The notes: generated from the letters alone by a model not told the origin. A DNA stretch of 64,000 bases from Candidatus Woesearchaeota archaeon B3_Woes (GCA_005222965.1 NJBG01000001.1:146323-210322); one strand, 5' to 3'. Shown: positions 1 to 9,743, counted from the first letter of the stretch. Numbers and translations are program-made.

Positions 1-139
1 TAGTTCCAACTTTAGCTGGTTTTTCATTTATTAAAACTTCTCCACTAATAATCATAGGTAATTTTGGAGGTTCAGCAGAACTAACAAAATTTAATAAAAG
101 AAAAAATATAAAAAATATAAAAAATATTTTTATTTTCAT
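1..139 (-). CDS. Secreted or membrane-anchored protein, N-terminal fragment (partial)
   Basis: The reading frame starts with ATG at 139 and runs off the left edge of the window after 46 codons. The first 20 residues are a Lys-Ile-Phe-rich hydrophobic stretch ending around FVSSAEPP, which looks like a signal peptide or N-terminal anchor; the visible mature part reads PPKLPMIISGEVLINEKPAK. This is the kind of start seen in DPANN extracellular proteins with beta-sandwich domains, but no family can be named from so little. It lies 11 nt downstream of the large surface-protein gene on the same strand, so the two are probably co-transcribed and may both be cell-surface proteins. Confidence 0.7.
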   Translation of the reverse strand, partial: MKIKIFFIFFIFFLLLNFVSSAEPPKLPMIISGEVLINEKPAKVGT

Positions 140-150
140 GGTCTAATATC

Positions 151-3100
151 TTAGTTTGTGTATGTTATCTCTTCAGATGTGTATAACCAATAACCTTCTC
201 CTGGTGTCATTTCTGGGAATGCGTAAGTTCTTGTTTTCAAGTTGTTCACTTTAAAGTTAGTTCCATCATATCTCAACAAAAAGGCTTGGATTACCTTTGG
301 GTTATCTTCAAAAACATAACCTATTGCATCTTCTACAAGTTGTGTCTCAGCATCCATACTCATGTGACCAATTAAGTTCCATCCTGTAAAGAATGTTCTT
401 GTTTCTGATGGTAAACATCCTTCAGCTACTCCGCACTCTTCATAATCCAAAGGAACTTCTTCTCCGTTTGACTCAACCCAATAACCGGTTCCTGGATCTA
501 TTGCTGTTGGTTCAACCCAATTACTTCCTTGTGTATCATAAGTCCATACTAAGTTACCGAATGGTGTATTATCCACTAATGTTTTTGGAATTGAGATTAA
601 ATTCCAACCATCACTAAGGTGCATTATAAAGTTAACAGTTTTAATAGTATATCCTAAACTTGTTGTGTCTTTCCCTACCACATCTATTGTTGTTATATAA
701 TATGTTATTTCTCCAATCTCTCCTAGAGCATTAATATTTACACACCATTTGTCATCAATTACTTCATCTTCTGTCATTGATGATTCTCCTTCAAGATCAT
801 AGTATAAGACAGCACTTGCAACATCACTTCCAGCATCTGTTATTGTAGCACAAATTTCTATTGACTCTTCAACTACTGTAATGAGGTCACCAGTTACATC
901 AGTTATTTCAGGAGCTGTTGTATCAAGCACAATTGTATCTGAAGCTTGTCCTGTATTTTCAGCTAAATCTGTTGCAATAACAGTCACAGGGTTTTCACCT
1001 TCTACTATTAACTCAATTGTAGCTGAATAAGTATTCTCAACAATATCTGCTCCAACACCATTTACAGTTATTGTGTCTATATTTAATTCTGTAAAAGTTC
1101 CTGTAATTTCCTGAGTATTCACATTAGTAGGAGTAATTACAGAATCAATATTTATAGTTGGACTTGTCCAGTCAATGCTAAATGTTCTTTCAACAGTATC
1201 TCCTTCATTACCTACCTTGTCAATAGCTAATGCTTCTATTTTACAAGTATCTATTCCTTCGTTTCTACAATCTGCTTCTGGACTAACACTTAATGTTATA
1301 GGCTCTGAACATGGTCTTGAACCTAAATTTTTTGTTACTGGCCAAGAATTTCCATCATAACTTCTGATTCTATATTTACATATTTCTAATCCTGAAACAC
1401 CAGTATCAGGAGCTTGACCAAGTTCGTCAGAATCTATCAAACTAACTTCAAAAGCTTCGTCCTGCAAAGAGCTAGCATCTGGTGAAACGATTTCTGTTTC
1501 TGGACCTGTTGTGTCAACATTGAAATCCTCATCATAAGCCCAAGCCCATGGTTCATAAAGAACATTTTCACTTACAGAATCACAAGCATCATCTTCAGGT
1601 CCTTTTGAACAGCCCCAATAGTTGGTTTCTGCATTCAATATATATTCTGCATGAACATTGCTGACAGCACCTATGTATGTTTCTCCATCCCATGTCCATT
1701 CAGTACCATCGTTGCCGACGAAATTGTTATAGTGAGCTACATTACCCTCTCCCATATCACCACCACCACGTATTGCAAAATCATTGTTCATTATATCATT
1801 GTACTGGATGATGTTGTTGGTAGCTCCGGATTCAAGCTTGACACCGGTATGGCAGTCATGAACATCATTATATTTAACTGTTGTGCCAACAGTATTTTTG
1901 GCCAAAGCAAAAGCATTCTGGACTAATGAGATTTCATTATAGCTGAATACAATATCAGTTCCAGCATTATAAGTACCAATTCCTGTGCTCCTATATGTCT
2001 CTCCAGTATATGATAAGTCTGTTATAGTGTTGTAAGTTGCTGAACCCTTAGCACCTTCAAGGAAGAACATGCCATTAGGAACCCCTACTGAAGAGTTTCC
2101 TGGCCCGTTAATACTGTTATTGTTATAGTCAGCTGTCATTGTTCCACCAAGAGCGTATATACCTGCCCTATTATAGACTTCTACAGTGCACTCAGTTACC
2201 TCTAAGGTAACAGGATTAGTTATAGCAGCGGCAAATATGCCTGCAGTACGATCAGGTAGAGTTGGGTTTCCAATGACTGTCACAGAATCTATTGTACCAC
2301 TAGTCTCAAGGTAAACTAGACCAGCAACCCATGTAGTTGATTTACTTGGAATTAGAGAACCATCAATCTTTAGGTCTTTCACTGTAACAATACCTCCTGT
2401 GGTTTCAACAGAGACTATTGCCGACATTGAACTGGGGCTACCACCAAGCCAAGGAATACTAGTTGTAGGAGTCAATTCCACTGCAGGAGGCTGAATTATT
2501 GTAGTATCTCCAGCACCTTGAAGTGTTAGACTCTTATCAATAATAACTTGTTCATCATATATTCCTTCAGCAACATTAATTGTTTCTCCACCTTCTGCAG
2601 CACTAATTGCATTTGTGATTGTATCAAAAATTATAAATTCTTGTGGACTTGAATAATCTATATTTCCAAGAGAATCTTTTGCAGCTGCACAAACCCACTT
2701 ATGACCAATTACAGGATTTGTATCTGTATATGTATCAAAAGAGCCAGAACAACTTGTAGGATCTGTATCATGAAATTTGAATCTCATTTCAACACAATCT
2801 TCTGTAATACAATCAATTGTTGCAGTTGCACCACCCTGTTTTACTAACCAACCTTCAGGAGCTCCTGAAACACTTACAGTTGGTCCAGTTGTATCCAGAA
2901 TTATTGTGTCTGAAGCTTCTCCTATATTTCCTGCCAAATCTGTTGCAATAACAGTTACAGTATTCTCTCCTTCTACTAATAAATCAATTGTAGCTGAATA
3001 AGTATTCCCATCAATATCTGCTACAACACTATTTACTTCAATTTTATCAAGATTTAACTCAGTAAAAGTTCCTGTAATTAATTGTGTATTAACCTTAGTG

Positions 3101-3510
3101 GGGGTAATTACAGGGTCAATAGTTACAATAGGATTAGTATTATCTAAAGTAAATGATCCAGAAAAACCATTCATTTCAAAATTACTAGAATCTCTAACTA
3201 AAATAGTATATTCACCATCATCTATAGAAGTAGTATTCCATTGAAATGGGGAATTACTATATCCTCTAAAAGGTTGAATAACTTCCCATCCTCCATTACC
3301 TAAAACTATATCTACAAAATCTCCTTCAAATCCTATCGCTGTCCATTCAATATCATAAACACCTTTTACATCTTCATCAGCGATAGGTGAAGTAACTTGA
3401 ATTGAACTTATTGCACCCAAAACACTCCCACTCATCATTCCAATCATCAAAACCATCATAGAAATCAAAACTATACTTTTATTTAGAAAAAAACCTTTTT
3501 TATTATTCAT
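151..3510 (-). CDS. Large secreted surface protein: Ig-like repeats, beta-helix, GWNLI repeats
   Basis: 1119 residues. Residues 1-33 form a signal peptide (Lys-rich start, long hydrophobic core, Ala at the likely cleavage site). Residues about 126-210 and 785-870 are near-identical Ig-like units beginning with V-I-T-P-T-x-V-N-T-Q and ending with D-T-T-(G/A)-P. Between them, about 297-640, is a right-handed beta-helix-like region opening with AAEGGETINVAEGIYDEQ and rich in short Asn/Gly-containing turns. The C-terminus carries two diverged units that start with GWNLI and end with GYW(V/L). No obvious C-terminal membrane anchor is present. A GAGGGTGG Shine-Dalgarno-like site lies just before the ATG. 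Likely role: cell-surface or adhesin-like protein; ligand unknown. The architecture is common in DPANN archaea. Confidence 0.8.
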   Translation of the reverse strand: MNNKKGFFLNKSIVLISMMVLMIGMMSGSVLGAISSIQVTSPIADEDVKGVYDIEWTAIGFEGDFVDIVLGNGGWEVIQPFRGYSNSPFQWNTTSIDDGEYTILVRDSSNFEMNGFSGSFTLDNTNPIVTIDPVITPTKVNTQLITGTFTELNLDKIEVNSVVADIDGNTYSATIDLLVEGENTVTVIATDLAGNIGEASDTIILDTTGPTVSVSGAPEGWLVKQGGATATIDCITEDCVEMRFKFHDTDPTSCSGSFDTYTDTNPVIGHKWVCAAAKDSLGNIDYSSPQEFIIFDTITNAISAAEGGETINVAEGIYDEQVIIDKSLTLQGAGDTTIIQPPAVELTPTTSIPWLGGSPSSMSAIVSVETTGGIVTVKDLKIDGSLIPSKSTTWVAGLVYLETSGTIDSVTVIGNPTLPDRTAGIFAAAITNPVTLEVTECTVEVYNRAGIYALGGTMTADYNNNSINGPGNSSVGVPNGMFFLEGAKGSATYNTITDLSYTGETYRSTGIGTYNAGTDIVFSYNEISLVQNAFALAKNTVGTTVKYNDVHDCHTGVKLESGATNNIIQYNDIMNNDFAIRGGGDMGEGNVAHYNNFVGNDGTEWTWDGETYIGAVSNVHAEYILNAETNYWGCSKGPEDDACDSVSENVLYEPWAWAYDEDFNVDTTGPETEIVSPDASSLQDEAFEVSLIDSDELGQAPDTGVSGLEICKYRIRSYDGNSWPVTKNLGSRPCSEPITLSVSPEADCRNEGIDTCKIEALAIDKVGNEGDTVERTFSIDWTSPTINIDSVITPTNVNTQEITGTFTELNIDTITVNGVGADIVENTYSATIELIVEGENPVTVIATDLAENTGQASDTIVLDTTAPEITDVTGDLITVVEESIEICATITDAGSDVASAVLYYDLEGESSMTEDEVIDDKWCVNINALGEIGEITYYITTIDVVGKDTTSLGYTIKTVNFIMHLSDGWNLISIPKTLVDNTPFGNLVWTYDTQGSNWVEPTAIDPGTGYWVESNGEEVPLDYEECGVAEGCLPSETRTFFTGWNLIGHMSMDAETQLVEDAIGYVFEDNPKVIQAFLLRYDGTNFKVNNLKTRTYAFPEMTPGEGYWLYTSEEITYTN

Positions 3511-3796
3511 TTTTAAACCACCCTCATAATTTTTAATAAAAATTAAGTTATTTTCTATTTAAAAGTAGTACTTATATAAAAGCATTTATGAAATCAAAAC
3601 TATATGACAAAAAAGTAGAAATTTTTTCAGTACTGGGTTGTGACAAAAAAGAAATAATTAAAATCAACCAATTCGGGTATAAAAAAGTTCATTTTCAAAA
3701 AATTATAGTCATAAACTTTTCTATTTTGGAATAGCAAATAAATAAAAAACATAAGAATAACAACATTTAAAAGTTATATAAAAATCTATTATTATT
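3511..3796. promoter_or_regulatory. Divergent promoter region of the surface-protein and infB genes
   Basis: This gap separates two divergent genes. A TATA-like box (TTATATAAAA) at about 3773-3782 sits about 20 nt before the infB ATG, so the infB mRNA is predicted to be leaderless or nearly so. A second box (CTTATATAA, 3571-3579) read on the minus strand lies about 65 nt upstream of the surface-protein ATG and could serve that gene, whose start has a Shine-Dalgarno site. A 48-codon ORF at 3588-3734 lies here but is not supported by the promoter position. Nothing else is recognised. Confidence 0.5.
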
Positions 3797-5554
3797 ATGA
3801 AATCAACAAGAAGCCCAATATGTACTGTCATGGGCCATGTCGACCATGGAAAATCAAGTATATTAGATAATATTAGAGGCAGCGCTATTGTTAAATCTGA
3901 AGCAGGAGCAATTACCCAGGCAATTGGAGCTTCTATAATACCATTAAATACAATAAAAAATATTTGTGGTGATTTGTTAAAACAGCTAAAGATGGATTTT
4001 ACAATTCCTGGCTTACTATTTATAGATACTCCAGGCCACGCAGCATTCACAAATCTAAGAAAAAGGGGTGGAAACCTAGCAGACATAGCAATCTTAGTTA
4101 TTGATGTAAATGAAGGTATAAAACCTCAAACAATGGAAAGTATTGAAATTCTAAAACAATATAAAACCCCTTTTGTTATTGCACTTAATAAAATTGATCT
4201 AATTTCTGGCTGGCAAACCAAAAAGATAAATATCCTATCATCAATAACGCAACAATCACAATCAATACAACAAATTTTAGACAAAAAATTATATGAGCTA
4301 GTTGGAAAACTATCAGAAATTAAAATCAATTCTGAAAGATTTGACAGAGTTGATGATTATACCAAACAAATAGCAATGATACCTTGCTCTGCAAAAACAG
4401 GAGAGGGAATTCCTGAATTATTAATGGTTTTAACAGGATTAGCTCAAAGATTTTTAGAGAAATGTCTTGAATGTGATGTAGATGGAAGTGCAAAAGGAAC
4501 TATCTTAGAAGTAAAAGAAGAAAAAGGCTTAGGAAAAACAATTGATGTAATTATTTACGACGGGACATTAAAAACAGGTGATACAATTGTTATTGCGGGT
4601 CTTGAAAAATCAATAACAACCAAAGTAAAAGCTTTGTTTGAACCAGTACCATTAGCAGAAATCCGTGATAAAAAATCTAATTTTAAATCAGTAAAAAAAG
4701 TTAGTGCAGCAACTGGTGTAAAAATATCTGCCTTGGATATAGATGAAGTTGTTTCAGGAATGCCTTTAAGATCCTGCCAGAAAAAAGAGATAGAAAAAAC
4801 CAAACAAGAGCTACAACAAGAAGTTAAAGAAGTTTTGATTGAAACAGACAAAGAAGGAATTGTCATAAAAGCAGATTCTTTAGGAAGCTTAGAAGCCTTA
4901 ATAAAACTACTAAAAGAAAATGAGGTATCTATAAGAAGAGCTTCGATTGGCAATATAACAAAAAAAGATATTGCAGAAGCAGAATCCAATTTTGAAAAAG
5001 ATCCTCTAAAATCAGTAATACTGGCATTTAATATTGAAGAAGGATCTGTAAATGAGAATGTAAAAATTATTTCAAGTGATATAATCTACAAAATAATTGA
5101 AGATTATGATAAATGGAAAAAAGACAAACTTCTTGAAATGCAGGAATGCCAGATAGATAAATTGATAAGACCTTGCAAAATAAAAATCATGGCTGGTTAT
5201 ATTTTCAGACAATCTAATCCAGCAATTGTTGGATCAGATATTTTAGCAGGAACTCTTAGAATAGGTATGCCCCTGATGAATTCACAGGGAAAAGAGATTA
5301 CAGAAGTAAAAAGCATTCAGGCAGATAAAGATAAACTAGAAAAAGCAGAATCAGGAAAACAAGTTGCAGTCTCAATGCCAAATGTAACTGTAGGCAGGCA
5401 GATAAATGAAAATGATGAATTATATTCTTCTATTCCGGAGGAAGATTTTAAAAAATTAAAAAATCTAAAAGAATTCTTAACAAAAGAAGAGGTTGAAGTT
5501 ATAAAAGAGATAGCAGAAATAAAAAGAAAAGAGAATGTAGTTTGGGGTGTATAA
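3797..5554 (+). CDS. infB: Translation initiation factor aIF5B (IF-2 family GTPase)
   Basis: 585 residues, typical for archaeal aIF5B. The N-terminal GTPase has the G1 motif GHVDHGKS (residues 13-20), the G3 motif DTPGHAAF and the G4 motif NKID, followed by the beta-barrel domain II, the alpha/beta domain III and a C-terminal barrel with the VGRQINENDELYS segment. It promotes ribosomal subunit joining and initiator tRNA placement on the ribosome. The ATG lies about 20 nt after a TATA box, arguing for a leaderless transcript. The gene ends immediately against the convergent small gene at 5555. No intein is present, unlike some archaeal homologues. The identification is secure. Confidence 0.96.
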   Translation: MKSTRSPICTVMGHVDHGKSSILDNIRGSAIVKSEAGAITQAIGASIIPLNTIKNICGDLLKQLKMDFTIPGLLFIDTPGHAAFTNLRKRGGNLADIAILVIDVNEGIKPQTMESIEILKQYKTPFVIALNKIDLISGWQTKKINILSSITQQSQSIQQILDKKLYELVGKLSEIKINSERFDRVDDYTKQIAMIPCSAKTGEGIPELLMVLTGLAQRFLEKCLECDVDGSAKGTILEVKEEKGLGKTIDVIIYDGTLKTGDTIVIAGLEKSITTKVKALFEPVPLAEIRDKKSNFKSVKKVSAATGVKISALDIDEVVSGMPLRSCQKKEIEKTKQELQQEVKEVLIETDKEGIVIKADSLGSLEALIKLLKENEVSIRRASIGNITKKDIAEAESNFEKDPLKSVILAFNIEEGSVNENVKIISSDIIYKIIEDYDKWKKDKLLEMQECQIDKLIRPCKIKIMAGYIFRQSNPAIVGSDILAGTLRIGMPLMNSQGKEITEVKSIQADKDKLEKAESGKQVAVSMPNVTVGRQINENDELYSSIPEEDFKKLKNLKEFLTKEEVEVIKEIAEIKRKENVVWGV

Positions 5555-5779
5555 TCACCTTATAATATCTTCAATTGGTTTTTTCTTTTGTGCTTTAGCA
5601 CTTTTCGCAGCCTTTTCCAAATCAACACCAAGACCTTTTAAATCTTTAACATGAATCTGCATAAGCTGTTCTACAATTTGCAAAATCTTCAGCATTTCTT
5701 CTCTCTCTTTTGCTAAAGTTGTTAAAGCACCTTTATGAAAACCAATTTGTTCGTCTTTTGAAACTTTTTCTTTTGTCAT
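5555..5779 (-). CDS. Small helical conserved archaeal protein (unknown function)
   Basis: 74 residues from ATG 5779; GGTGAT lies 6 nt upstream and fixes this start over an earlier non-ATG codon. The protein is almost entirely amphipathic helix (segment EEMLKILQIVEQLMQIHVKD) with a Lys/Ala-rich tail, suggesting a small coiled coil. Small helical proteins of this type recur near translation genes in DPANN genomes, but I do not recognise a named family. It is convergent with infB, the stop codons being adjacent, and it lies 42 nt downstream of the DRG GTPase on the same strand, so it may be the last gene of that transcript. Confidence 0.7.
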   Translation of the reverse strand: MTKEKVSKDEQIGFHKGALTTLAKEREEMLKILQIVEQLMQIHVKDLKGLGVDLEKAAKSAKAQKKKPIEDIIR

Positions 5780-5821
5780 GAGTATCACCAACAATAAAAA
5801 ATTAGGAGTAGTTTATAAATC

Positions 5822-6985
5822 TTATCTTATATGCAACTCCAAAACATCCTTATCTTCCAAATTTTTATCCATTTTATTGTATTTTTGACCGTCAAACTTA
5901 GCAGATTTCCCCCAAACACGTGCAAATCTAAAATTACTAACAAAATCCTTGTGCAATTTTTCGCAAATATCTCTAATACTACAGGATTTAAACATAATCA
6001 AGGGTTCTTCCATATCTGGTTTTTTCCCAACCTCTTTTAAAAAAATTCTTATCAAATCAAGTTTTTGATAAATAGCTTCTCTTAAATCCCCAATACCTTT
6101 ACCTGTTTCAGCAGAAACCACCACACAAGGTTTAATCTTTTCAGAAATTGATTTGAGAGTTAATTTATTGACCAAATCTATTTTTGTAATAACATTTAAT
6201 GATTTTGTATATATTTTATTATTCTCCAAAACATCAATAAACTGATCTAAAGTTATATCTTCCCTAAATAAAATGTCAACATTAATCATCTTAAACATTT
6301 TCATAATATCTTCAATTGTTTTCTTATTAATTTTAGTTAATTTAACTAAAGAACTCACACTAATTCCTCCTCTTTCTTTTTTTGTGATAACAACGTCTGG
6401 TTTTTTTTGATCTAATCTAATATCTGCATCATAAACTTCTTTTAACAATGATTTATATTGGTGAAGATTCTGTGCTTCAACTAAAATCATTACCAAATCC
6501 GCATTACGAAGCATTGTTAAAACCTCTTTTCCACGCCCCTTACCAGAAGCAGCTCCACCAACAACACCAGGAACATCAATAATTTGGATCTGAGCATATT
6601 TATATTTCATCAAACCAGGAACAGCAGAAAGTGTTGTAAAAGCATACGCTCCAATATCTGATTTAGCATTTGTTAGTTTATTCAATAGAGTTGATTTTCC
6701 AACAGAAGGGAATCCTAATAATACAACAGTTCCATCTCCTGTTTTTCTAACACTAAATCTATCATCCCCTCCTTTTCCCTTAGCAGAACGTTTTAAATTT
6801 TTGCCTTTTAACAAAGCTAATTTCCCTTTCAAAAGTCCTACAGCACGCTCTGTACTCTTATTAACTTTAGTTTTACTAATCTCTTTTTCAAGCTCTTGGA
6901 TCTGCTCTGGTAAATTGCTCTTTTTTCTTTCAACTACCTGAACTTCCTTTCTCTTTCCAACCTTAACCTTCTTCTTGCCTCCCAT
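5822..6985 (-). CDS. DRG/Rbg-type Obg GTPase with TGS domain
   Basis: 387 residues. A Lys-rich N-terminal helical segment (1-75) precedes the G domain with G1 GFPSVGKST (91-99), switch segment YAFTTL, G3 DVPG and G4 TKID. The C-terminal part (about 305-387) is a TGS domain ending in LEDKDVLELHIR. In archaea and eukaryotes DRG proteins bind translating ribosomes and relieve stalling; that role is inferred from the family. The insertion between G3 and G4 (S5D2L-like helical region) is present. The start codon lies opposite and upstream of a divergent glycosyltransferase gene, with about 110 nt between the starts. Confidence 0.92.
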   Translation of the reverse strand: MGGKKKVKVGKRKEVQVVERKKSNLPEQIQELEKEISKTKVNKSTERAVGLLKGKLALLKGKNLKRSAKGKGGDDRFSVRKTGDGTVVLLGFPSVGKSTLLNKLTNAKSDIGAYAFTTLSAVPGLMKYKYAQIQIIDVPGVVGGAASGKGRGKEVLTMLRNADLVMILVEAQNLHQYKSLLKEVYDADIRLDQKKPDVVITKKERGGISVSSLVKLTKINKKTIEDIMKMFKMINVDILFREDITLDQFIDVLENNKIYTKSLNVITKIDLVNKLTLKSISEKIKPCVVVSAETGKGIGDLREAIYQKLDLIRIFLKEVGKKPDMEEPLIMFKSCSIRDICEKLHKDFVSNFRFARVWGKSAKFDGQKYNKMDKNLEDKDVLELHIR

Positions 6986-7097
6986 AACGTCTGAAAAGAA
7001 AAAGCATCTTTATAAAAATATCTATTCCCTTAAAACTACCACTGTAAAGAGATTACAGATTAGAAAGATTTATAAATCATTTAAAGATTGTTTTTTT

Positions 7098-8390
7098 ATG
7101 GCAGTTAACATTCGTTTTGTAGGAACATATCACCCAAGAATTTGTGGTATTGGAACTTTTACACGTGATTCAGTTACTTCTCTATTAGATTATACAGGAG
7201 AAGTTTCATCTGTATCTGTTTCAGCAATTGATAAAAATGGAGAACAATATTTCTCTCCAGTAGATATAGTTTTTGATCAATTAAATGAAGAATCATGGAT
7301 GTTAGGAGGATTAGATAGTGTAAAGAGAGCAAAAGAAAAACCAGATCCAACAGTTGTGATATTAGAACATGAGTTTGGATTAGATGAGGATGGGACAGGT
7401 AATAATTATGTTGAACTGGCAAAACTTTACAAAGAAAATGGAATTATGACATTAGTATGGTTACATACAATCCCCTCCCAACCAACTGAATATCAGGAAA
7501 GAACACTAAGAGAACTTTCAGAATATTGTGATATGATGATTGCTCCAACCAAAAGCGGAATTGATAGACTTAATGAAGTTTATGGAATCCATTATAAATT
7601 AGGGCAAATAGATCATGGAGTCAGAGAACAAGATAAAAGTAGATTAGAAGCTAAAAAAATTTTAGAACTAGAAGATATGATAGTTCTCCTCACACCCGGA
7701 CTTCGTTCTCTTGACAAAGGATTACAATTTAGTATTCCTGCGTATGGTAAATATTTACGAGAGCATTGTTCAGAAAAAGATAGAGAGAATATTGTTTATT
7801 TAATTGTAGGTCAAGTACATCCTGAGTTTATTCTTGCTGATGGAGGGAGATATTACAAAGATTATCAGGAAATTATAAAAAAGGCTATTGAAATTGGAGA
7901 GGTTAGATACACTGAAATAAAGGATAAAAAGCATCTAAAAATTGCTGCAAGAGAAAACGATGTTGTTGTCGTTGACGCTTACCAAAGTGTAAAAGATTTG
8001 ATGGGTTATTATGCTGGGTCAGATATGATACCTTTACCTTATCTTAATATGGAACAAATGCTAAGTGGAATATTAGCAGACGCAATTGGTTCAGGAAGAG
8101 TACCTCTCTCTACCCCTTTTGATTATGCAAAAGAGCTTCTTAATCCAGAAAATAAGAGGGGAGAAGGACCGATTATTGACACTCGTCACGGAAGAGGAAT
8201 CTTAATTGACCCAGGGGAACCTTTTATAGATCAAATGCCAAAAGCAGTGAACTATCTAATTTCAAACCCAATAGAACATAGAGCAATGGAATGGCGTGCT
8301 CAAAAAAGAGGGCACAAGATGAAATGGAACAACACAGCTTGGCAAATACTAAAGATTATTAAAAATATAGAAAAAGAAAAGAATAATTAA
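7098..8390 (+). CDS. GT4-like glycosyltransferase
   Basis: 430 residues from ATG 7098. An upstream in-frame extension to 6975 exists but overlaps the divergent GTPase start, and a TTTATAAA box at about 7069 lies the right distance before ATG 7098 for a leaderless mRNA. The N-terminus VGTYHPRICGIGTFTRD is the glycine-rich donor-site loop of GT-B glycosyltransferases (compare family GT4). The C-terminal half has the TPGLRSLDKGL segment and an acidic region around PYLNMEQMLSGILADAIGSG, matching the nucleotide-sugar binding half. It probably adds a sugar to a lipid, protein or small carbohydrate; donor and acceptor cannot be read. No membrane segment is seen. Confidence 0.8.
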   Translation: MAVNIRFVGTYHPRICGIGTFTRDSVTSLLDYTGEVSSVSVSAIDKNGEQYFSPVDIVFDQLNEESWMLGGLDSVKRAKEKPDPTVVILEHEFGLDEDGTGNNYVELAKLYKENGIMTLVWLHTIPSQPTEYQERTLRELSEYCDMMIAPTKSGIDRLNEVYGIHYKLGQIDHGVREQDKSRLEAKKILELEDMIVLLTPGLRSLDKGLQFSIPAYGKYLREHCSEKDRENIVYLIVGQVHPEFILADGGRYYKDYQEIIKKAIEIGEVRYTEIKDKKHLKIAARENDVVVVDAYQSVKDLMGYYAGSDMIPLPYLNMEQMLSGILADAIGSGRVPLSTPFDYAKELLNPENKRGEGPIIDTRHGRGILIDPGEPFIDQMPKAVNYLISNPIEHRAMEWRAQKRGHKMKWNNTAWQILKIIKNIEKEKNN

Positions 8391-8431
8391 AAATAATAAA
8401 ATTTATAAACAACCTCATTCTAACAAATTCC

Positions 8432-8989
8432 ATGAACATTTATGATATTGATTATAGAGAGTTATTGTATTCTCCTCTATTTTCAAAAATAATAGCAACA
8501 ATAATGATAATTTTTATTGGACTTATTATTGGAAGAACCATTGGAAAAGTTATTTACAGAGTTCTTCATGAGTTGGAAATTAACAAATCTATTAGAAAAA
8601 CAACAAAAATAAAAATTTCTTTAGAAAAAATTATCTCTAATTTTATCATGTATTTTATCTATTTTATCACACTAATAATGGCCATGACACAGATTGGTTT
8701 AACAACAACGGTTCTTAATATAATAATAGGTGCTATAGCTATTGTACTGATTATAGCTCTATTTTTTATTATAAAAGATTTTTTTCCAAATATAATCGCA
8801 GGAATATTTATACAACAGAAAAAATATATTAAAAAAGGGGAATTCATAGAAATAGATAATAAAAAAGGAAAAGTAACAAACATAAATCTAATTGAAACAA
8901 CAATAAAAACAAACAAAGGGGATATTGTATATGTTCCTAATTCATTATTATTAAAAAAAGAAATTACAAAACTAGCGAGGTCGAAATGA
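8432..8989 (+). CDS. Small MscS-like mechanosensitive channel
   Basis: 185 residues with about three or four hydrophobic segments (17-36, 65-88, 90-118) followed by a beta-domain with KKGEFIEIDNKKGKV and the family-typical end VPNSLLLKKEI. The last membrane helix runs directly into the beta-domain as in MscS. The large C-terminal vestibule domain of bacterial MscS is absent, so this is a minimal form. A TTTATAAA box at about 8401 predicts a leaderless mRNA. The stop overlaps the next start by four nucleotides (ATGA), so the Cys-repeat protein is translationally coupled. Expected role: pressure-relief ion channel in the plasma membrane. Confidence 0.85.
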   Translation: MNIYDIDYRELLYSPLFSKIIATIMIIFIGLIIGRTIGKVIYRVLHELEINKSIRKTTKIKISLEKIISNFIMYFIYFITLIMAMTQIGLTTTVLNIIIGAIAIVLIIALFFIIKDFFPNIIAGIFIQQKKYIKKGEFIEIDNKKGKVTNINLIETTIKTNKGDIVYVPNSLLLKKEITKLARSK

Positions 8990-9741
8990 AAAAAGTAAAA
9001 AAGAGTAGTAAAAAAAAGAAACAAAATTTTTTTAAATCTTATAAATATGTTTTTGCTGTAGGCATAGCAGTATTATTAATATTAGTGGTTCTAATAAATT
9101 ATGATAAACTGCCAACAAATTGTGAAGGAATACAAGATATTAATCAAAAAGATGATTGTTATGTTGAACAAGCAAAGCAAAAAGGAAGAATATCAATTTG
9201 TGATAATATCATAAGTTCTCACTTTAAAGATGAGTGTATAAGGGTTGTAGCAGCAAAGCAAAAAGACCTTGAATTGTGTAATAATATAAAAGATCCAAAA
9301 TCAGAAGCATATTGTTATGAATCAGTTGCAGAAACAAAAAAAGATGTAAGCATATGCCCAACAATAAATGATGAAACATGGTCACAAACTTGTTATCATA
9401 AACTTGCATTAATACTAGAGGATTATACTTTATGCCTAAATCTTGATGAAACAGAAAAAAGGGATAAATGTTATGAAGGTATTGCAGAAACTACACAAAA
9501 TCCAACAGTTTGCCTAGCTTTATCAGATAAAGACAAAGCAAACAATTGTTTATGGGAGATTGCTAAAGTAACAGAAGACGAAACAATATGTGAAAGTTGG
9601 GTTATAAAAGGCGGAGTAGACAAAGTAAACAAAGATTTGTGTTATAAAAACCTAGCAAGACGTAAAGATGATATAAAATTATGTGGCAACATAAATTATG
9701 ATCAAATAAAGGAAGAATGTATTAAATTATTTACAAATTAG
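8986..9741 (+). CDS. Membrane-anchored Cys-repeat protein (eight C-x11-C units)
   Basis: 251 residues. A very basic N-terminus (1-20) and one membrane helix (about 22-38) anchor a domain predicted to lie outside. That domain consists of eight tandem units of about 27 residues, each with two cysteines in a C-x11-C arrangement; unit seven has C-x16-C because of an insertion. Units typically read (I/L/V)C-x(2-3)-I...C-(Y/I), followed by a helix. Sixteen regularly placed cysteines suggest a disulfide-stapled helical repeat rod, or less likely metal sites. No family name is known to me. Coupled to the MscS gene by an ATGA overlap, so a membrane-associated partnership is possible. Confidence 0.8.
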   Translation: MKKVKKSSKKKKQNFFKSYKYVFAVGIAVLLILVVLINYDKLPTNCEGIQDINQKDDCYVEQAKQKGRISICDNIISSHFKDECIRVVAAKQKDLELCNNIKDPKSEAYCYESVAETKKDVSICPTINDETWSQTCYHKLALILEDYTLCLNLDETEKRDKCYEGIAETTQNPTVCLALSDKDKANNCLWEIAKVTEDETICESWVIKGGVDKVNKDLCYKNLARRKDDIKLCGNINYDQIKEECIKLFTN

Positions 9742-9743
9742 AA

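Noticed and set aside
3588-3734. 48-codon ORF (starts MKSKLYDKKVEIF) between the surface-protein gene and infB
   Set aside because: The only TATA-like box nearby lies about 10 nt before the ATG, so transcription would start inside the frame; no Shine-Dalgarno and no recognisable motif. Left as unproven.
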